NCBI GenBank assembly: GCA_946478765.1
Contig: CAMLDH010000029.1
Location: 1-20,208, forward strand
Origin: an uncultured Oxalobacteraceae bacterium
GTDB lineage: Bacteria; Pseudomonadota; Gammaproteobacteria; Burkholderiales; Burkholderiaceae
Length of the DNA stretch: 20,208 bases
Reading direction: 5' to 3'
Notes under the pieces: generated by a model
Seen by the model: the letters and a program-made list of their open reading frames with translations, nothing else
Told to the model about the DNA's origin: nothing
Databases searched by the model: none
Position numbers and translations under genes: made by a program
Shown: positions 7,359-15,951 of the stretch, one piece after another
Numbering within the stretch: the stretch's first letter is position 1
Layout: each line of letters starts with the position of its first letter

Positions 7359-7448
7359 TCAAGTGAAATTCTTTCCGCCTTCAGTGAGGCCCCGGCGCAG
7401 CCCTCGCAACTGCGCCAGATCGGGCCAGAACATCAGACTGTTCTTCAC
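7359..7448 (-). pseudogene. Truncated start of the gene downstream of cobN
   Basis: A 29-codon frame starts at GTG 7448, overlapping the cobN-like stop by four bases (GTGA), a classical translational-coupling arrangement. It reads MKNSLMFWPDLAQLRGLRRG and ends soon after. It is probably the 5' remnant of the next gene of the original operon; in related operons a MotA/TolQ/ExbB-type channel gene often follows, but I cannot identify it from 29 residues. Confidence 0.4.
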
Positions 7449-8600
7449 TTGGCGCCCACCGTCTCCGGCACATAGACCATTGAGCCATTCTTGAGCCGAT
7501 AAGCTGTGCCGGCCTTGCTGCCTTGTCCCTCGCCGATCTGGCCGGATGATTTGTATTGCTTGAGTTCATTTCCCTCTTTGACGACCATGGCCATGTCTGG
7601 CTGTCAGCCCAGGTGGCTTCGGCCGCAGATTCGCTCTTTTGCAGCGCCACGCCGTGGTCATCGAGCAGACCGCGCAAGGCCACCAGGTCCGGGTTCAGGC
7701 CGGCCTTGTCGAACGGTGGCGTCATGTGCGAGATCAGTGTCGCCATCCCACGCCGCTTTGCTTGCAGGCCTTCGCCCACCATATCGACGCTGTACGGATA
7801 GACTTGCGGCACCGCGCCGACGATGAGTTCGCCCGGATCGGCGTCGGTGAAGCCCACTTCCTTGCCCGGCGACACGCGCCACCCGTTCGACGATGGGCGC
7901 CTCGGCAATGTACTCCAGCCCGGTGGCCGCATCGCGGCGGCGTTCCTTGCTGGCGACCACGGTGGGCGCAACGATGCCGGCAAATTCCGGCCCTGATATT
8001 TGCCATGATCTCTCGTTGAGGTCCAGACCAAGGGGCGAATCCTCCCATTCCTTTTGGCTTGATTTGTACAAGGTGATGGCGTTGACCAGAGGCACGTCCA
8101 GGCGCGCCAGCACCGGTCCGATCTTGTCGGGTACGTTTCCCAGTTTCATGCTCAGCGCGACCACGGCAGCCACCCGGCACGGCCGGAAGCATCGATCAGG
8201 AAGCGTTCGACCGGCACCGGCGAGGGAAAACCATACACGGTCGCCACATTCAGTCCGCGCTGCTCCAGTGCCAGCGCAATGGCCTTGACTGACTCGTCGC
8301 TGCCGCCGATCGCCTGTCCTCGATTGATTGCCAGGCCGACTCAAGGCCGGCTCCGGGTACCGCCGCGCCGCGCCAGATAGGCCTCTGCGTAATCCTCGAA
8401 ACGGTCGAACATCTGGCCGGAGACGGGGTCCCACAGCGCGGCCTGAGGCAGTTCGCGCGGCGGCGCGGCCTCGACCGGCAGGCGGAAATCGCGCCTGGCG
8501 AGGAAGCGGATCATGTTGGCTAGGTTCTCAGCCCCGCCTGCTTCCATGTAAGCGTTCAGGGTTGTGTCTTCGGTCAGGCCGAGTTTGGCCGAGACGCCCT
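7445..8600 (-). pseudogene. CobN-like cobaltochelatase subunit, decayed
   Basis: Remains of a large chelatase subunit of the CobN/BchH family, which inserts metal into a tetrapyrrole; TonB-receptor-linked paralogues are common and of uncertain substrate. Three frames in succession give family blocks: AYMEAGGAENLANMIRFLAR with FDRFEDYAEAYLARRG (about 8390-8560), then LAINRGQAIGGSDESVKAIA with LEQRGLNVATVYGFPSPV (8190-8340), then VPLVNAITLYKSSQKEWEDS with GIVAPTVVASKERR (7890-8150), then GAVPQVYPYSVDMVGEGLQA (about 7670-7840). Frameshifts lie near 8340, 8165 and 7880, and a further break near 7600. Only about 385 codons remain of a family norm above 1200. The 5' end is fused by deletion to the TonB-receptor remnant. 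Confidence 0.82.
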
Positions 8601-8990
8601 GAACACGGTCAGCCAGTTGACCCCTTGCGAGTTGGCATTCTGCAGCGGCTGCAGCCCGTCCAGCAAAACCAGCGTGCGTCGCGTGTCCATGCCGCGCAGC
8701 GAAAAGCCGCCCTCGAAGGAGCCGGTCTGGCCGCTCTCGGCGCGCCCAAGAAACAGGCTGGGAACCTTCAGCAAGGCGTCACTGATGCGGGACACGTTTC
8801 TGTCCCCAACCTCTTTTTGGTTGATGACCGTCACTGCGGCTGGCGCATCGGAGACCTCGATGGCCGAACGCGTCGCCGTGACTACCACTGCTGGCAGTGT
8901 TTTTGTTTCAGTCTGGGCGAAGGTGGCGGCAGGTAGCGAAGCGAGCGCGGACAGTACCGCGCTCGCCAACCGGGTATGTTGGACGTGCAT
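8601..8990 (-). pseudogene. TonB-dependent outer-membrane receptor, truncated to the plug domain
   Basis: The gene starts well: ATG 8990 with AAGGA upstream, a signal peptide (LASAVLSALASLPAATFAQ), then the plug domain with VVVTATRSAIEVSDAPAAVT, SLRGMDTRRTLVLLDGLQPL and NSQGVNWLTVF. At about 8601 homology stops where the beta-barrel should begin, and the sequence continues as CobN-like in another frame. The receptor frame ends at 8574 after eight unrelated residues. The 22-strand barrel is gone, so transport is impossible. Such receptors import metal chelates or tetrapyrroles using TonB; with CobN and Zur remains nearby, a metal-related substrate is plausible. Confidence 0.88.
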
Positions 8991-9086
8991 GATGATTCCT
9001 TGAAATTAGGCGAACGAAAAGGTCGCATCGACCTCAGCGCATGACAGCGATTCGGTCGGGGGGGAAACAGTGTTTTACAGCGATGC

Positions 9087-9449
9087 TCAGCCGTGAGGCG
9101 GTGCGCGAGAGGAAAAATGACAGAGGAGGGGCGCCTCCCAGGACGCGAAGGCGAGCCATAGGGCCAGCGTGTGGATGTTAGGGAGAAGCGGCACCAGGAA
9201 CGGGACCGTGCCGATGCTATCGGCAAGGGTTGCGGCATCAAATGCGGCGCAGGAATGTTCAGTGTCATCGACACCATTACTCTGCGGTGTCGAGACATCC
9301 ACCTGCAAGAGCGCGTGATGCCCGTGTTTTTCGCCGGCGTGCACGATCCTGTGGTGCAACCCTACCCATTGCGCCAATAGCAAAGCGGCCACCAAAATCA
9401 AGAAAATAGGGGCGTTGATCGATTGAAAGGATGGACGAAAAAATTGCAT
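9087..9449 (-). CDS. Small membrane-anchored/periplasmic protein, DUF2946-like
   Basis: A 120-residue protein with an N-terminal hydrophobic span (FLILVAALLLAQWVGLHHRI), then a histidine-rich stretch (HAGEKHGHHALLQ), the motif HSCAAFDAATLAD, and an ending SRAPPHG. The 'SRAPP' end and HxxH content are typical of small DUF2946-type proteins that accompany TonB receptors and metal genes in Burkholderiales; their role is unknown, but metal binding in the periplasm is suggested by the histidines. It precedes the receptor remnant by 96 bp in the same direction, so the two were probably co-transcribed. The ribosome site is weak, and the start is chosen by the hydrophobic leader. It appears intact while its partners are not. 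Confidence 0.6.
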   Translation of the reverse strand: MQFFRPSFQSINAPIFLILVAALLLAQWVGLHHRIVHAGEKHGHHALLQVDVSTPQSNGVDDTEHSCAAFDAATLADSIGTVPFLVPLLPNIHTLALWLAFASWEAPLLCHFSSRAPPHG

Positions 9450-9465
9450 CAGACGAATTGGCAGC

Positions 9466-9597
9466 TCATTTTTTCAATGCCGGTGCGGCATCCGTCAAGC
9501 GGTAATACAGGCCCATCGGATCGTCGGCCAGCACTGCCAATTTCCCGGACAGGATGATCGGCGCATTGGAGCATTTGTTTGAGGACACTGCCGAGGA
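9466..9597 (-). pseudogene. Unidentified C-terminal gene fragment
   Basis: A 43-codon frame without a start reads NAPIILSGKLAVLADDPMGL then YYRLTDAAPALKK before a stop at 9466, and has convincing protein character. It ends 17 nt before the next start on the same strand, so it was probably the last part of an upstream operon gene. I cannot name it. Confidence 0.35.
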
Positions 9598-9620
9598 TCA
9601 ATACCCCCGCGAGATTACGC

Positions 9621-9809
9621 TCACCTTTCTGGTCGACCTGATGCTGGATGTCGCATGCGGCATTGAAGGTTGCGCGCGCATTCCAGCGCTCTGACCACGG
9701 CCAGCAAAGGCGCGGTGAGTGTGCCCGGTTCATTCGTTAGTTGGGGAATTAATTCTGTCTGAACCGCATTCCAGTATTGCGAGAATCGTTGGCGCAGGGT
9801 AGTGTTCAT
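9621..9809 (-). pseudogene. N-terminal fragment of an IS transposase (IS5/IS1182-like)
   Basis: A 62-codon frame starts MNTTLRQRFSQYWNAVQTEL and contains GTLTAPLLAVVRALE and SGRPER. This follows the N-terminal pattern of DDE transposases in which 'W..vq..l.P.l....G.Lt..l..vi.aLE' precedes 'GRP..'. No DDE catalytic region follows, and other frames take over around 9620. The IS family is a recollection from pattern, not a match. Terminal inverted repeats were not found by eye. Confidence 0.4.
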
Positions 9810-10039
9810 GCTGGGTGCATTGATTTTTTTTTGACAACTTAATCTTGCCAGGTTCTGGCTGCACCCGCCCTGCCTTTTTCGCTTTTCTGCAACCGCATTT
9901 CAAATAAATCCCGTTCGTTATTGGCGTTTTGCAAAAGCCTCCGATGATTTAAAAAATTATTCTTGGAAGACTTGACTGGTCAATACATATCAGCCTGGAT
10001 GAAGTGAAACGGAATCCGGAAGCCCCCTCCTCCCGATTC

Positions 10040-10068
10040 TTGCCATTCGGACAAATAAATACTAGGAT
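10040..10068 (+). promoter_or_regulatory. Promoter of CsoR-like gene
   Basis: -35 TTGCCA (10040-10045, five of six consensus bases) and -10 TAGGAT (10063-10068, four of six) are separated by 17 bp. The predicted start of transcription falls inside the adjacent operator. Confidence 0.6.
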
Positions 10069-10082
10069 ACCCCCTGCAGTAT
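10067..10082. promoter_or_regulatory. CsoR/RcnR-type operator (ATAC-CCCCTGCA-GTAT)
   Basis: A C-tract flanked by ATAC and GTAT inverted ends is the hallmark of operators of the CsoR/RcnR/FrmR family. It overlaps the -10 and start site of the promoter, so the regulator probably represses itself. Confidence 0.6.
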
Positions 10083-10121
10083 AAATTCCGATTAACACTC
10101 GTTGCCCAACGGAGATCCATT

Positions 10122-10433
10122 GTGGTTGATACGCCTCTCAAGATCGTGCACGGCACCGCTTTGACCGATCAACAAAAAACCGATTTGTTGCACCGCCTGG
10201 CGCGCGTTGAGGGGCAATTGCGCGGCGTGCAGAGATTGCTTGCGCAGGCGGCAGTGCCGGCGGATTGCGACTCCGTGGCGCAGCAGATGGCGGCGGCGCG
10301 CAAGGCGCTTGACCGCGCATTCGTGACCTTGCTGACCAGCGCCATTACCACGCATACCAGCGGCGCCGCCAACCTGGAAGAAGCGTCGGTCCGCGCCAAG
10401 ACCCTGGCTGAAATGTTCGGCAAATTCGCGTAA
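10122..10433 (+). CDS. CsoR/RcnR/FrmR-family metal- or aldehyde-sensing repressor, 103 aa
   Basis: A small all-helical repressor. The family core is clear: LLHRLARVEGQLRGVQRLLA (22-41), the conserved cysteine in PADCDSVAQQ (Cys49), and AARKALDRAF. By eye alignment on Cys49, the position of the usual conserved histidine (about 25 residues on) is Ala74, while His78 takes the place of the second cysteine of copper-sensing CsoR. The ligand set is therefore unusual and the inducer cannot be assigned. The 10-residue N-terminal extension contains His10. The start is GTG 10122 with GGAGA 6 nt upstream. No metal efflux or formaldehyde-detoxification gene follows, although such genes normally accompany this family. 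Confidence 0.82.
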   Translation: MVDTPLKIVHGTALTDQQKTDLLHRLARVEGQLRGVQRLLAQAAVPADCDSVAQQMAAARKALDRAFVTLLTSAITTHTSGAANLEEASVRAKTLAEMFGKFA

Positions 10434-10613
10434 GAACCGCCTCCCCCCTTTTGCAAAGGCAATCGTGTGCATGGCGTCATTCGCGGTTGCCTCTCCCTCC
10501 TCAGTGAATGTGCCGTCACAGGTAACATTCGCTGTCCGACCGATCATTTGCGCTTACGCTTTCTTGTAGGTACATTGATGGTTTTTAGCTCAAAATTCTT
10601 CCGAGTGTCCGTC

Positions 10614-11561
10614 ATGGCCCAGTCATTCCGTTCAATTTGTATCGTGTCCACATTGCTGGCATCGCTGTTGCTGGCAGCATGCGGCGGTGGCGGCGCTTCG
10701 TCTACGACCACCGTTCCGGTCGTCACCGCCACGCCGGAACCGAATGCGCCGCAAGCGACCGGCAATACTGCGACTGACGGCTTCAACTGGTTCAATTTCC
10801 GTCGGCAACAAATCGGTCTGCAGGCAGTGGCGCGCCACACGGCAATTGATGCGGCAGCACAAGGTCATTCCAACTATCAGAAAATCAACGACGTCATCAC
10901 GCATGTGCAAATCGCCGGCAAACCGGGCTTTACCGGCGTAACAACGTTTGATCGTCTTAATGCCGGCGGTTATGCATTGCCGCCGGATGGCTACGCCTAC
11001 GGCGAAGTGATCGCGAGCACTAGGGACACCTCGGGTGCGCATGCGGCTGAAGAGTTAATTGGCGCCATTTATCATCGTTTCGTCATTTTCGAACCGATGT
11101 TCAAGGACGCTGGCGCCGGGACCGCTACCGCGCCCGGTGGATACACCTATTTCACGACCGACTTTGGCGCCATCGGTTTGACGACGCGCCTTGGAAGCGG
11201 CAAATTCGTGGTTTATCCATTTGCCAATCAGACAGACGTTCCGGCCAATTTTCTCAGCGATAGCGAAGATCCGGACCCGGTGTCGTTGCAAAATGAAATC
11301 GGCTATCCGATCAGCATCCATGCCGACATCGATGGCGTTGTCAACGTTGAGCCCGGTAATTTCACGGTACGGCCGCGCGGCGGCGCGGCGTTGCCGGTCA
11401 AATTGCTGACACAAGCAACCGACAAAGAACATACGGGCCCCTCGGTTGCTGCGATCATTCCGCTCAGTGCGCTGGCCCCCAACACTGTCTATGACGTGCA
11501 ATTCATCGGCACCGTTAGCAATGCTGCCGTCAACCGCACATGGTCATTTACTACCCGATAA
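10614..11561 (+). CDS. CAP-domain (SCP/PR-1) lipoprotein, 315 aa
   Basis: A lipoprotein: residues 1-23 are a signal peptide with lipobox LLAAC, lipid-modified Cys23, then a flexible Gly/Ser/Thr-rich linker. The CAP domain follows: FNWFNFRRQQIGLQAV, AAAQGHSNYQKIN, ITHV, FDRLNAGGYA, GEVIAST and GAIYHRFVIFEPMFKDAGAG, matching the usual 'N..R...gl', 'aA..hs.ym', 'H', 'R....GY', 'gE.ia' and 'Hr..il' series. The C-terminal region ends VYDVQFIGTVSN then WSFTTR, like a small beta-sandwich (Big_5-type). An upstream in-frame ATG at 10578 has AGG nearby. I prefer 10614 because it gives a standard-length signal peptide, and a weak promoter (TTGCGC, 17 bp, TACATT) ends at 10576. The catalytic role of bacterial CAP proteins is unknown. 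Confidence 0.82.
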   Translation: MAQSFRSICIVSTLLASLLLAACGGGGASSTTTVPVVTATPEPNAPQATGNTATDGFNWFNFRRQQIGLQAVARHTAIDAAAQGHSNYQKINDVITHVQIAGKPGFTGVTTFDRLNAGGYALPPDGYAYGEVIASTRDTSGAHAAEELIGAIYHRFVIFEPMFKDAGAGTATAPGGYTYFTTDFGAIGLTTRLGSGKFVVYPFANQTDVPANFLSDSEDPDPVSLQNEIGYPISIHADIDGVVNVEPGNFTVRPRGGAALPVKLLTQATDKEHTGPSVAAIIPLSALAPNTVYDVQFIGTVSNAAVNRTWSFTTR

Positions 11562-11580
11562 GTTCGCTCCATCAAGAGCC

Positions 11581-12147
11581 CTACTCCCGAATCCCCTCGA
11601 CACTGAAATGCAGGGTTACCTCATCGCTGACAAACGGCACGTAGCGCCCGAGATTGAAATCGCTGCGCAAGATCTTGGCAAAGCCGTTCGCCCCGCACGC
11701 CTGTTTCAGATACAGGATCATGAAGCGGCAATGGAAGCGGGTAATCTCCAGCGATACCGGTTTGGTGATACCCGCGATGGTCAGTTCCCCATCGGCCCGC
11801 ACCGGACGATCGTCGTCAAACTGTATGCCGGTCGATTTGAAGATGATTTTCGGATGGTTGGCGACATCGAAAAAACCATTCGACCGCAGCACGCTGTTGA
11901 ACAGCTCGGATCCGGTGCTGATCGATGCCGCGTCGATCTGGATGTCGATGGCGCCGGTTTTGGCTGCCGCATCGAGCTCGATGGCGCCGAAATTTTTGTC
12001 AAAGCGCCCACGCTGCAGCGACAAGCCCCAATGCATGTATTCGAAGCTTGAAAACGTGTGCTCTGGATCGATCCGGTACAGTTCGCCGGCAGAGGCCGTA
12101 GTATCGACCAGCGCCAGGCAAACAAGCCATCTTTTGACTCTCCACAT
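11581..12147 (-). CDS. YceI-family periplasmic protein
   Basis: A 188-residue lipocalin-like protein: signal peptide (RWLVCLALVDTTASA) then YRIDPEHTFSSFEYMHWGLS, which is the family's opening strand, followed by GRFDKNFGAIELDAAAKTG, SISTGSELFNSVLRSNGFFD, HPKIIFKSTGI and GELTIAGITKPVSLEI. Family members bind isoprenoid-type lipids (shown for the Thermus homologue) and are induced in varied stress or metal conditions. CGANGF in the loop before the last strands is normal for the group. It ends 20 bp from the CAP-domain gene, tail to tail, with no obvious terminator between. The ribosome site GAGG sits unusually close to ATG 12147. Confidence 0.92.
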   Translation of the reverse strand: MWRVKRWLVCLALVDTTASAGELYRIDPEHTFSSFEYMHWGLSLQRGRFDKNFGAIELDAAAKTGAIDIQIDAASISTGSELFNSVLRSNGFFDVANHPKIIFKSTGIQFDDDRPVRADGELTIAGITKPVSLEITRFHCRFMILYLKQACGANGFAKILRSDFNLGRYVPFVSDEVTLHFSVEGIRE

Positions 12148-12311
12148 ACCTCGTCCCAGCAGTGTTCTTTATCGAAGTGTAGTCAAAAAAAGCGATTCGC
12201 GTATACTCGGACCGGTGCTGCGGCGACGCGCAATCGACGGTAAATGATTGAACTTTTGTGAATCAGGCCGGTCTCTTACAAACAATAAAAACTCGTGAAA
12301 TCGGCCGAATC

Positions 12312-12545
12312 ATGATCTGTAATCTATGCTCATCGGTAGAACAAAACGTACGCAGCAACAAGCGGCACGAACGACTTCAACAAATCGGGCTGACCGAGCG
12401 CATTTCTCATGCAATCCGGGCCAAAGCCATCTGGGTGACGCGCCACCGATGCGAAATTTGCGAGGCCGAGTGGCGCCATGTGGACGATGCGAACGATCCT
12501 TGTGCCGGATGGTCGCTCGAAAGAACACCGCAATTGTGCGAATAA
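12312..12545 (+). CDS. Small protein with two CXXC pairs, 77 aa
   Basis: Not identified. The protein opens MICNLC (Cys3, Cys6) and later has RHRCEICEAEWRHVDD (second CXXC), with a basic middle (RSNKRHERLQQIGLTERISH). Two CXXC pairs about 60 residues apart suggest a zinc ribbon. The C-terminus is acidic and ends WSLERTPQLCE. The frame remains open upstream to a GTG at 12258, but the cysteine motif directly after ATG 12312 favours the shorter form; neither has a strong ribosome site. It lies alone between yceI and the mnmE terminator. Confidence 0.5.
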   Translation: MICNLCSSVEQNVRSNKRHERLQQIGLTERISHAIRAKAIWVTRHRCEICEAEWRHVDDANDPCAGWSLERTPQLCE

Positions 12546-12573
12546 AGGGCGGCCGGGTTATTCGGCACGGCCC

Positions 12574-12606
12574 AAAAAAAGCCCGCTCACCTTGCGGCTG
12601 CGGGCT
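12574..12606 (-). terminator. Intrinsic terminator downstream of mnmE
   Basis: On the minus strand AGCCCGC (12600-12606) pairs with GCGGGCT (12580-12586) and is followed by a run of seven T. It lies 175 bp beyond the mnmE stop; the intervening sequence holds no gene. Confidence 0.75.
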
Positions 12607-12780
12607 AATCTTCAATGCCAAGTCAGCCTTGAAGGAGACGCAGCCAATATATCGGAAGATGCGATTTCATCCTATCCCATGGATATGGCAGGCAAACCGG
12701 CGCATTGCATGATAAGCGCCGGCGCGGTTTGCTTCGCTGCCCCTGGCGCGCGTCTGGTCGTGCTCAGCGATTGTTGCCGC

Positions 12781-14169
12781 TCATTTGCCAATGCAAAACC
12801 GCGAGAAAATCACACCCAGCAAATCATCCGACGTGAATTCGCCGGTAATGCTGCTGAGCCGGTCCTGCGCCAGGCGCAATTCTTCCGCAAATAAATCCAG
12901 CGCCTGATCGCTGCTTGCCGCATGCAGCGCGGCCGTCTCCAGATGAATGCGCGCCGCTTTCAATGCCGTCAAATGCCGCTCGCGTGCGAGGTACAGCGAT
13001 TCGCCGGTCTGCTGCCAGCCGGCCAGGCGCAGCAGTTCGGCGCGCAGCAAATCCATGCCGAGGCGGTCGGTCGCCGACAGATAGACGTGGGTGGAATCCG
13101 GCAGCCGGTCGATCGCAGGGCGGTGGCCGGACAAGTCGATCTTGTTCCATACCCGCATGACCGGAATGCCGACCGGGAAGCGTGCGGTGATTTCTTCATC
13201 GGCGCGCGTCGGGCCGCGGCTCGCGTCCAGCATGTGCACGATCACGTCGGCCTTGTCGACCGCGGCCCAGGTACGTTCGATGCCGATGCGTTCGACTTCA
13301 TCGCCGGCGTCGGCCGCGTTGCGGATGCCGGCGGTGTCGATCACGTTGACAGGAATGCCTTCGAGCTGAATGGTTTCGGTCACCTTGTCGCGCGTGGTGC
13401 CGGCGATCGGCGTGACGATCGCGACATCGGACCCCGCCAGTGCATTCAACAAGGACGACTTGCCGACGTTCGGCTCGCCGGCCAGCACGATATTCAGGCC
13501 GTCGCGCAGCATTGCGCCTTGCGCGGCCTGCTGAAACACCTGTTCCAGAGCGGCGCGGATCTTTTCCAGCTGGCCGCGCGCATCGGATTTTTCGAGGAAG
13601 TCGATTTCTTCCTCCGGAAAATCCAGCGTCGCCTCGACCAGCATGCGCAAGTTGATCACTTGCCCGACCATGCCGTTGATCGTTCTGGAAAACTCGCCGG
13701 TCAAGGATTGCGACGCCGATTTCGCGGCGGCTTCGGTCGATGCTTCGATCAGATCGGCCACCGCTTCGGCTTGCGCCAGATCGAGCTTGTCATTCAAAAA
13801 TGCGCGATGCGTGAACTCGCCCGGTTGCGCCAGGCGCAGGCCGATGTCGTGACCGGCATCGATGCAGCGCGCGAGCAGCATTTGCATCACGATGGGGCCG
13901 CCGTGGCCGTGCAGTTCGAGCACGTCCTCGCCGGTGTAGGAATGCGGCGCCTTGAAATAAAGCGCCAAGCCCTGATCGATCACGCTGCCGTCGGCATTCC
14001 GGAAGGGCAGATAAGTCGCGTGACGCGGCCGCAATTGCGCGCCCTCTTTCAAGCCGCACACCGCTTCGATGACGGGCGCGAGATTTTTGCCGGACAGACG
14101 TACTACGCCGATGCCGCCGCGTCCGGGTGCGGTGGCAATGGCAGCGATGGGAGCGGAATCGAAAGTCAT
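12781..14169 (-). CDS. mnmE: tRNA uridine-5-carboxymethylaminomethyl synthesis GTPase MnmE
   Basis: With MnmG, this GTPase installs the (carboxymethyl)aminomethyl group at wobble U34 of several tRNAs. It is full length at 462 residues. The N-terminal tetrahydrofolate-binding domain (about 1-120) begins with [20 protein letters not shown]. The inserted G domain carries G1 GEPNVGKSS (231-239), G2 GTTRD, G3 DTAG (278-281) and G4 NKID (342-345). The C-terminus is the conserved FCIGK, whose cysteine is needed for modification. There is no strong ribosome site before ATG 14169. A bidirectional terminator separates it from yidC, so it is probably transcribed separately or by read-through. Confidence 0.98.
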   Translation of the reverse strand: MTFDSAPIAAIATAPGRGGIGVVRLSGKNLAPVIEAVCGLKEGAQLRPRHATYLPFRNADGSVIDQGLALYFKAPHSYTGEDVLELHGHGGPIVMQMLLARCIDAGHDIGLRLAQPGEFTHRAFLNDKLDLAQAEAVADLIEASTEAAAKSASQSLTGEFSRTINGMVGQVINLRMLVEATLDFPEEEIDFLEKSDARGQLEKIRAALEQVFQQAAQGAMLRDGLNIVLAGEPNVGKSSLLNALAGSDVAIVTPIAGTTRDKVTETIQLEGIPVNVIDTAGIRNAADAGDEVERIGIERTWAAVDKADVIVHMLDASRGPTRADEEITARFPVGIPVMRVWNKIDLSGHRPAIDRLPDSTHVYLSATDRLGMDLLRAELLRLAGWQQTGESLYLARERHLTALKAARIHLETAALHAASSDQALDLFAEELRLAQDRLSSITGEFTSDDLLGVIFSRFCIGK

Positions 14170-14206
14170 GGAGTAATTTTACGTTTGTTGCACTGGCGCC
14201 AGCAAT

Positions 14207-14240
14207 AAAAAAGCCCGGGAAATATTTTCGCGGGCTTTTT
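14207..14240. terminator. Bidirectional intrinsic terminator between yidC and mnmE
   Basis: AAAAAAGCCCG (14207-14217) pairs with CGGGCTTTTT (14231-14240) around a 13-nt loop, giving a U-run in either direction. It ends the yidC transcript, and mnmE starts 38 bp further on. Confidence 0.85.
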
Positions 14241-14268
14241 ATGCGTGAAATACAACGGTGTTAAAAAA

Positions 14269-15930
14269 TCAAGCCTTGCCGCCTTCCAGCTTTTTGGTGA
14301 TCACCCATTGTTGCGCAATCGACAGCACGTTGTTCACGATCCAATACAACACGAGGCCGGACGGGAAGAAGAAGAACATCACCGAGAACGCAATCGGCAT
14401 GAACATCATCACCTTCGCCTGCACCGGATCGGGTGGCGTCGGGTTCAGCTTGGTCTGGATGAACATCGACACCGCCATCAGGACCGGCAGGATGTAAAAC
14501 GGATCGGGTGCGGCCAGATCATGGATCCAGCCGAGCCACGGCGCATTGCGCATTTCGACGGAAGCCAAGAGCACCCAGTACAACGCGATGAAGACCGGGA
14601 TCTGCACCACGATCGGCAGGCAGCCGCCCAGCGGGTTGATTTTCTCGGTCTTGTACAGCTCCATCATGGCCTGGTTCATCTTTTGCGGATCGCCTTTGAA
14701 GCGTTCGCGGATCGACGTCATTTTTGGTGTGACCTGTTTCATCTTCGCCATGCTGCGATAACTGGCAGCCGACAGCGGGAAGAACAGCAGCTTGATCATG
14801 ATCGTCAGCACGATGATGGTCCAACCCCAGTTGCCCAGCACTTTATGAATTTGCGTCATCAACCAGAAAATCGGTTTCGCAACGATGGTCAGCCAGCCGT
14901 AATCCTTGACCAGTTCCAGACCGGGCGCGATTTTTTCCAGTACGGCGGACTCTTGCGGGCCGGAATACAAACGCGCATCGGTTGACACGCTGGCGCCGGG
15001 AGCGATCGTGCCGAGCGGCTGGATAGTACCGACTGCGTACAGGTTGGTGTCGACTTTCTTGGTGAAGATTTCACGCGGGGTCTTTTCGGTCGGTACAAAC
15101 GCGGACACGAAATAATGCTGTACTAATGCGATCCAGCCATTGTCGGCTTTCTTCGCATGCTCTTCTGTGCCCTTCTCGATTTTCTCGAAAGTGAGCTTCT
15201 GGAATTTTTCAGCATCGGTATACACAGCCGGGCCGGTAAAGGTGCTGTAGAACTTCGATTCGCCTTCCGGCTTGCTGCCGTCACGCACCAGCTGCAGATA
15301 CAGCGACGGCGCAATCGGCGCACCGCTATTGTTGGTCACCGTATGCGTGACGTCGATCGTGTAATCGCCGCGCTTGAAGGTGAATGTCTTGGTCAGCTTG
15401 ACGCCGCCTTGCTCGGATTCCAGCACCAGTTGCACCTGGTTGTTGCCGTCGAGCGAACGCGGGCCGGGTTTCGCGACAAAGCCCGATTTGTGATTCGGAA
15501 AATCGCCGCCGATCAAGCCGGATTCGGCTAGATAAGTACGGGCCGCGCTGCTGTCGAACAGCACAACATTCTTTTTCGGATCGACGGTGTCGCGGTGCTT
15601 CAACAGTTCCAGGCGCTTCAGCTGTCCGCCGGCGGTATCGATGTCCGCTTTCACCAGATCGGTGGTGATGGTAATGCGCTCGCTCTGTATCGGCGTGGTG
15701 CCGGCCCCTGATGCGACCGGCGTGGCGGCCGGCGCCGTATTGCCGGCGCTGGCTTGCGGCACATCCGACTTCGCGGGCGCCGCGCTGCCGGCGCCGGCAA
15801 CCGGTTTGGCTTGTTGCGTTGCAGTCGGGAAGAACATCGATGGCTTGCCGGTATAGCGCATCCAGTTGTCCCACAGGATCAGGATGGACAGCGAGAACAC
15901 AACCCACAGGACGGTACGTTTGATATCCAT
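14269..15930 (-). CDS. yidC: Membrane protein insertase YidC
   Basis: An inner-membrane insertase/chaperone that integrates and folds proteins with or without SecYEG. It is 553 residues, of Gram-negative length. TM1 is near the N-terminus ([18 protein letters not shown]), then a large periplasmic beta-domain (about 25-350) after an Ala/Pro-rich linker. The conserved core follows: [58 protein letters not shown] and [17 protein letters not shown]. The lysine-rich tail ends KKLEGGKA. It is 21 bp downstream of yidD in the rpmH operon, and its start has only a weak ribosome site. Confidence 0.98.
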   Translation of the reverse strand: MDIKRTVLWVVFSLSILILWDNWMRYTGKPSMFFPTATQQAKPVAGAGSAAPAKSDVPQASAGNTAPAATPVASGAGTTPIQSERITITTDLVKADIDTAGGQLKRLELLKHRDTVDPKKNVVLFDSSAARTYLAESGLIGGDFPNHKSGFVAKPGPRSLDGNNQVQLVLESEQGGVKLTKTFTFKRGDYTIDVTHTVTNNSGAPIAPSLYLQLVRDGSKPEGESKFYSTFTGPAVYTDAEKFQKLTFEKIEKGTEEHAKKADNGWIALVQHYFVSAFVPTEKTPREIFTKKVDTNLYAVGTIQPLGTIAPGASVSTDARLYSGPQESAVLEKIAPGLELVKDYGWLTIVAKPIFWLMTQIHKVLGNWGWTIIVLTIMIKLLFFPLSAASYRSMAKMKQVTPKMTSIRERFKGDPQKMNQAMMELYKTEKINPLGGCLPIVVQIPVFIALYWVLLASVEMRNAPWLGWIHDLAAPDPFYILPVLMAVSMFIQTKLNPTPPDPVQAKVMMFMPIAFSVMFFFFPSGLVLYWIVNNVLSIAQQWVITKKLEGGKA

Positions 15931-15951
15931 AAGTGTACTTAGAAGGGATTT

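Larger units (their letters stand above)
9810..10121. other. Gap between transposase remnant and CsoR-like gene
   Basis: There is no gene. The left two-thirds is AT-rich and may include the eroded end of an insertion element. The right end holds the promoter and operator of the CsoR-like gene, described separately. Confidence 0.5.

Noticed and set aside
9880..9900. TGCAAC half-site upstream of the CsoR-like gene
   Set aside because: Only one arm of the Zur-like dyad is present; the second half (ATTTCA) does not match.
12922..14208. A 428-codon plus-strand frame opposite mnmE
   Set aside because: It is the antisense shadow of mnmE, which is complete with all G motifs; GC-rich codon use keeps the opposite frame open.
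14245..14985. A 246-codon plus-strand frame opposite yidC
   Set aside because: Histidine- and glutamine-rich antisense shadow of the conserved YidC core.
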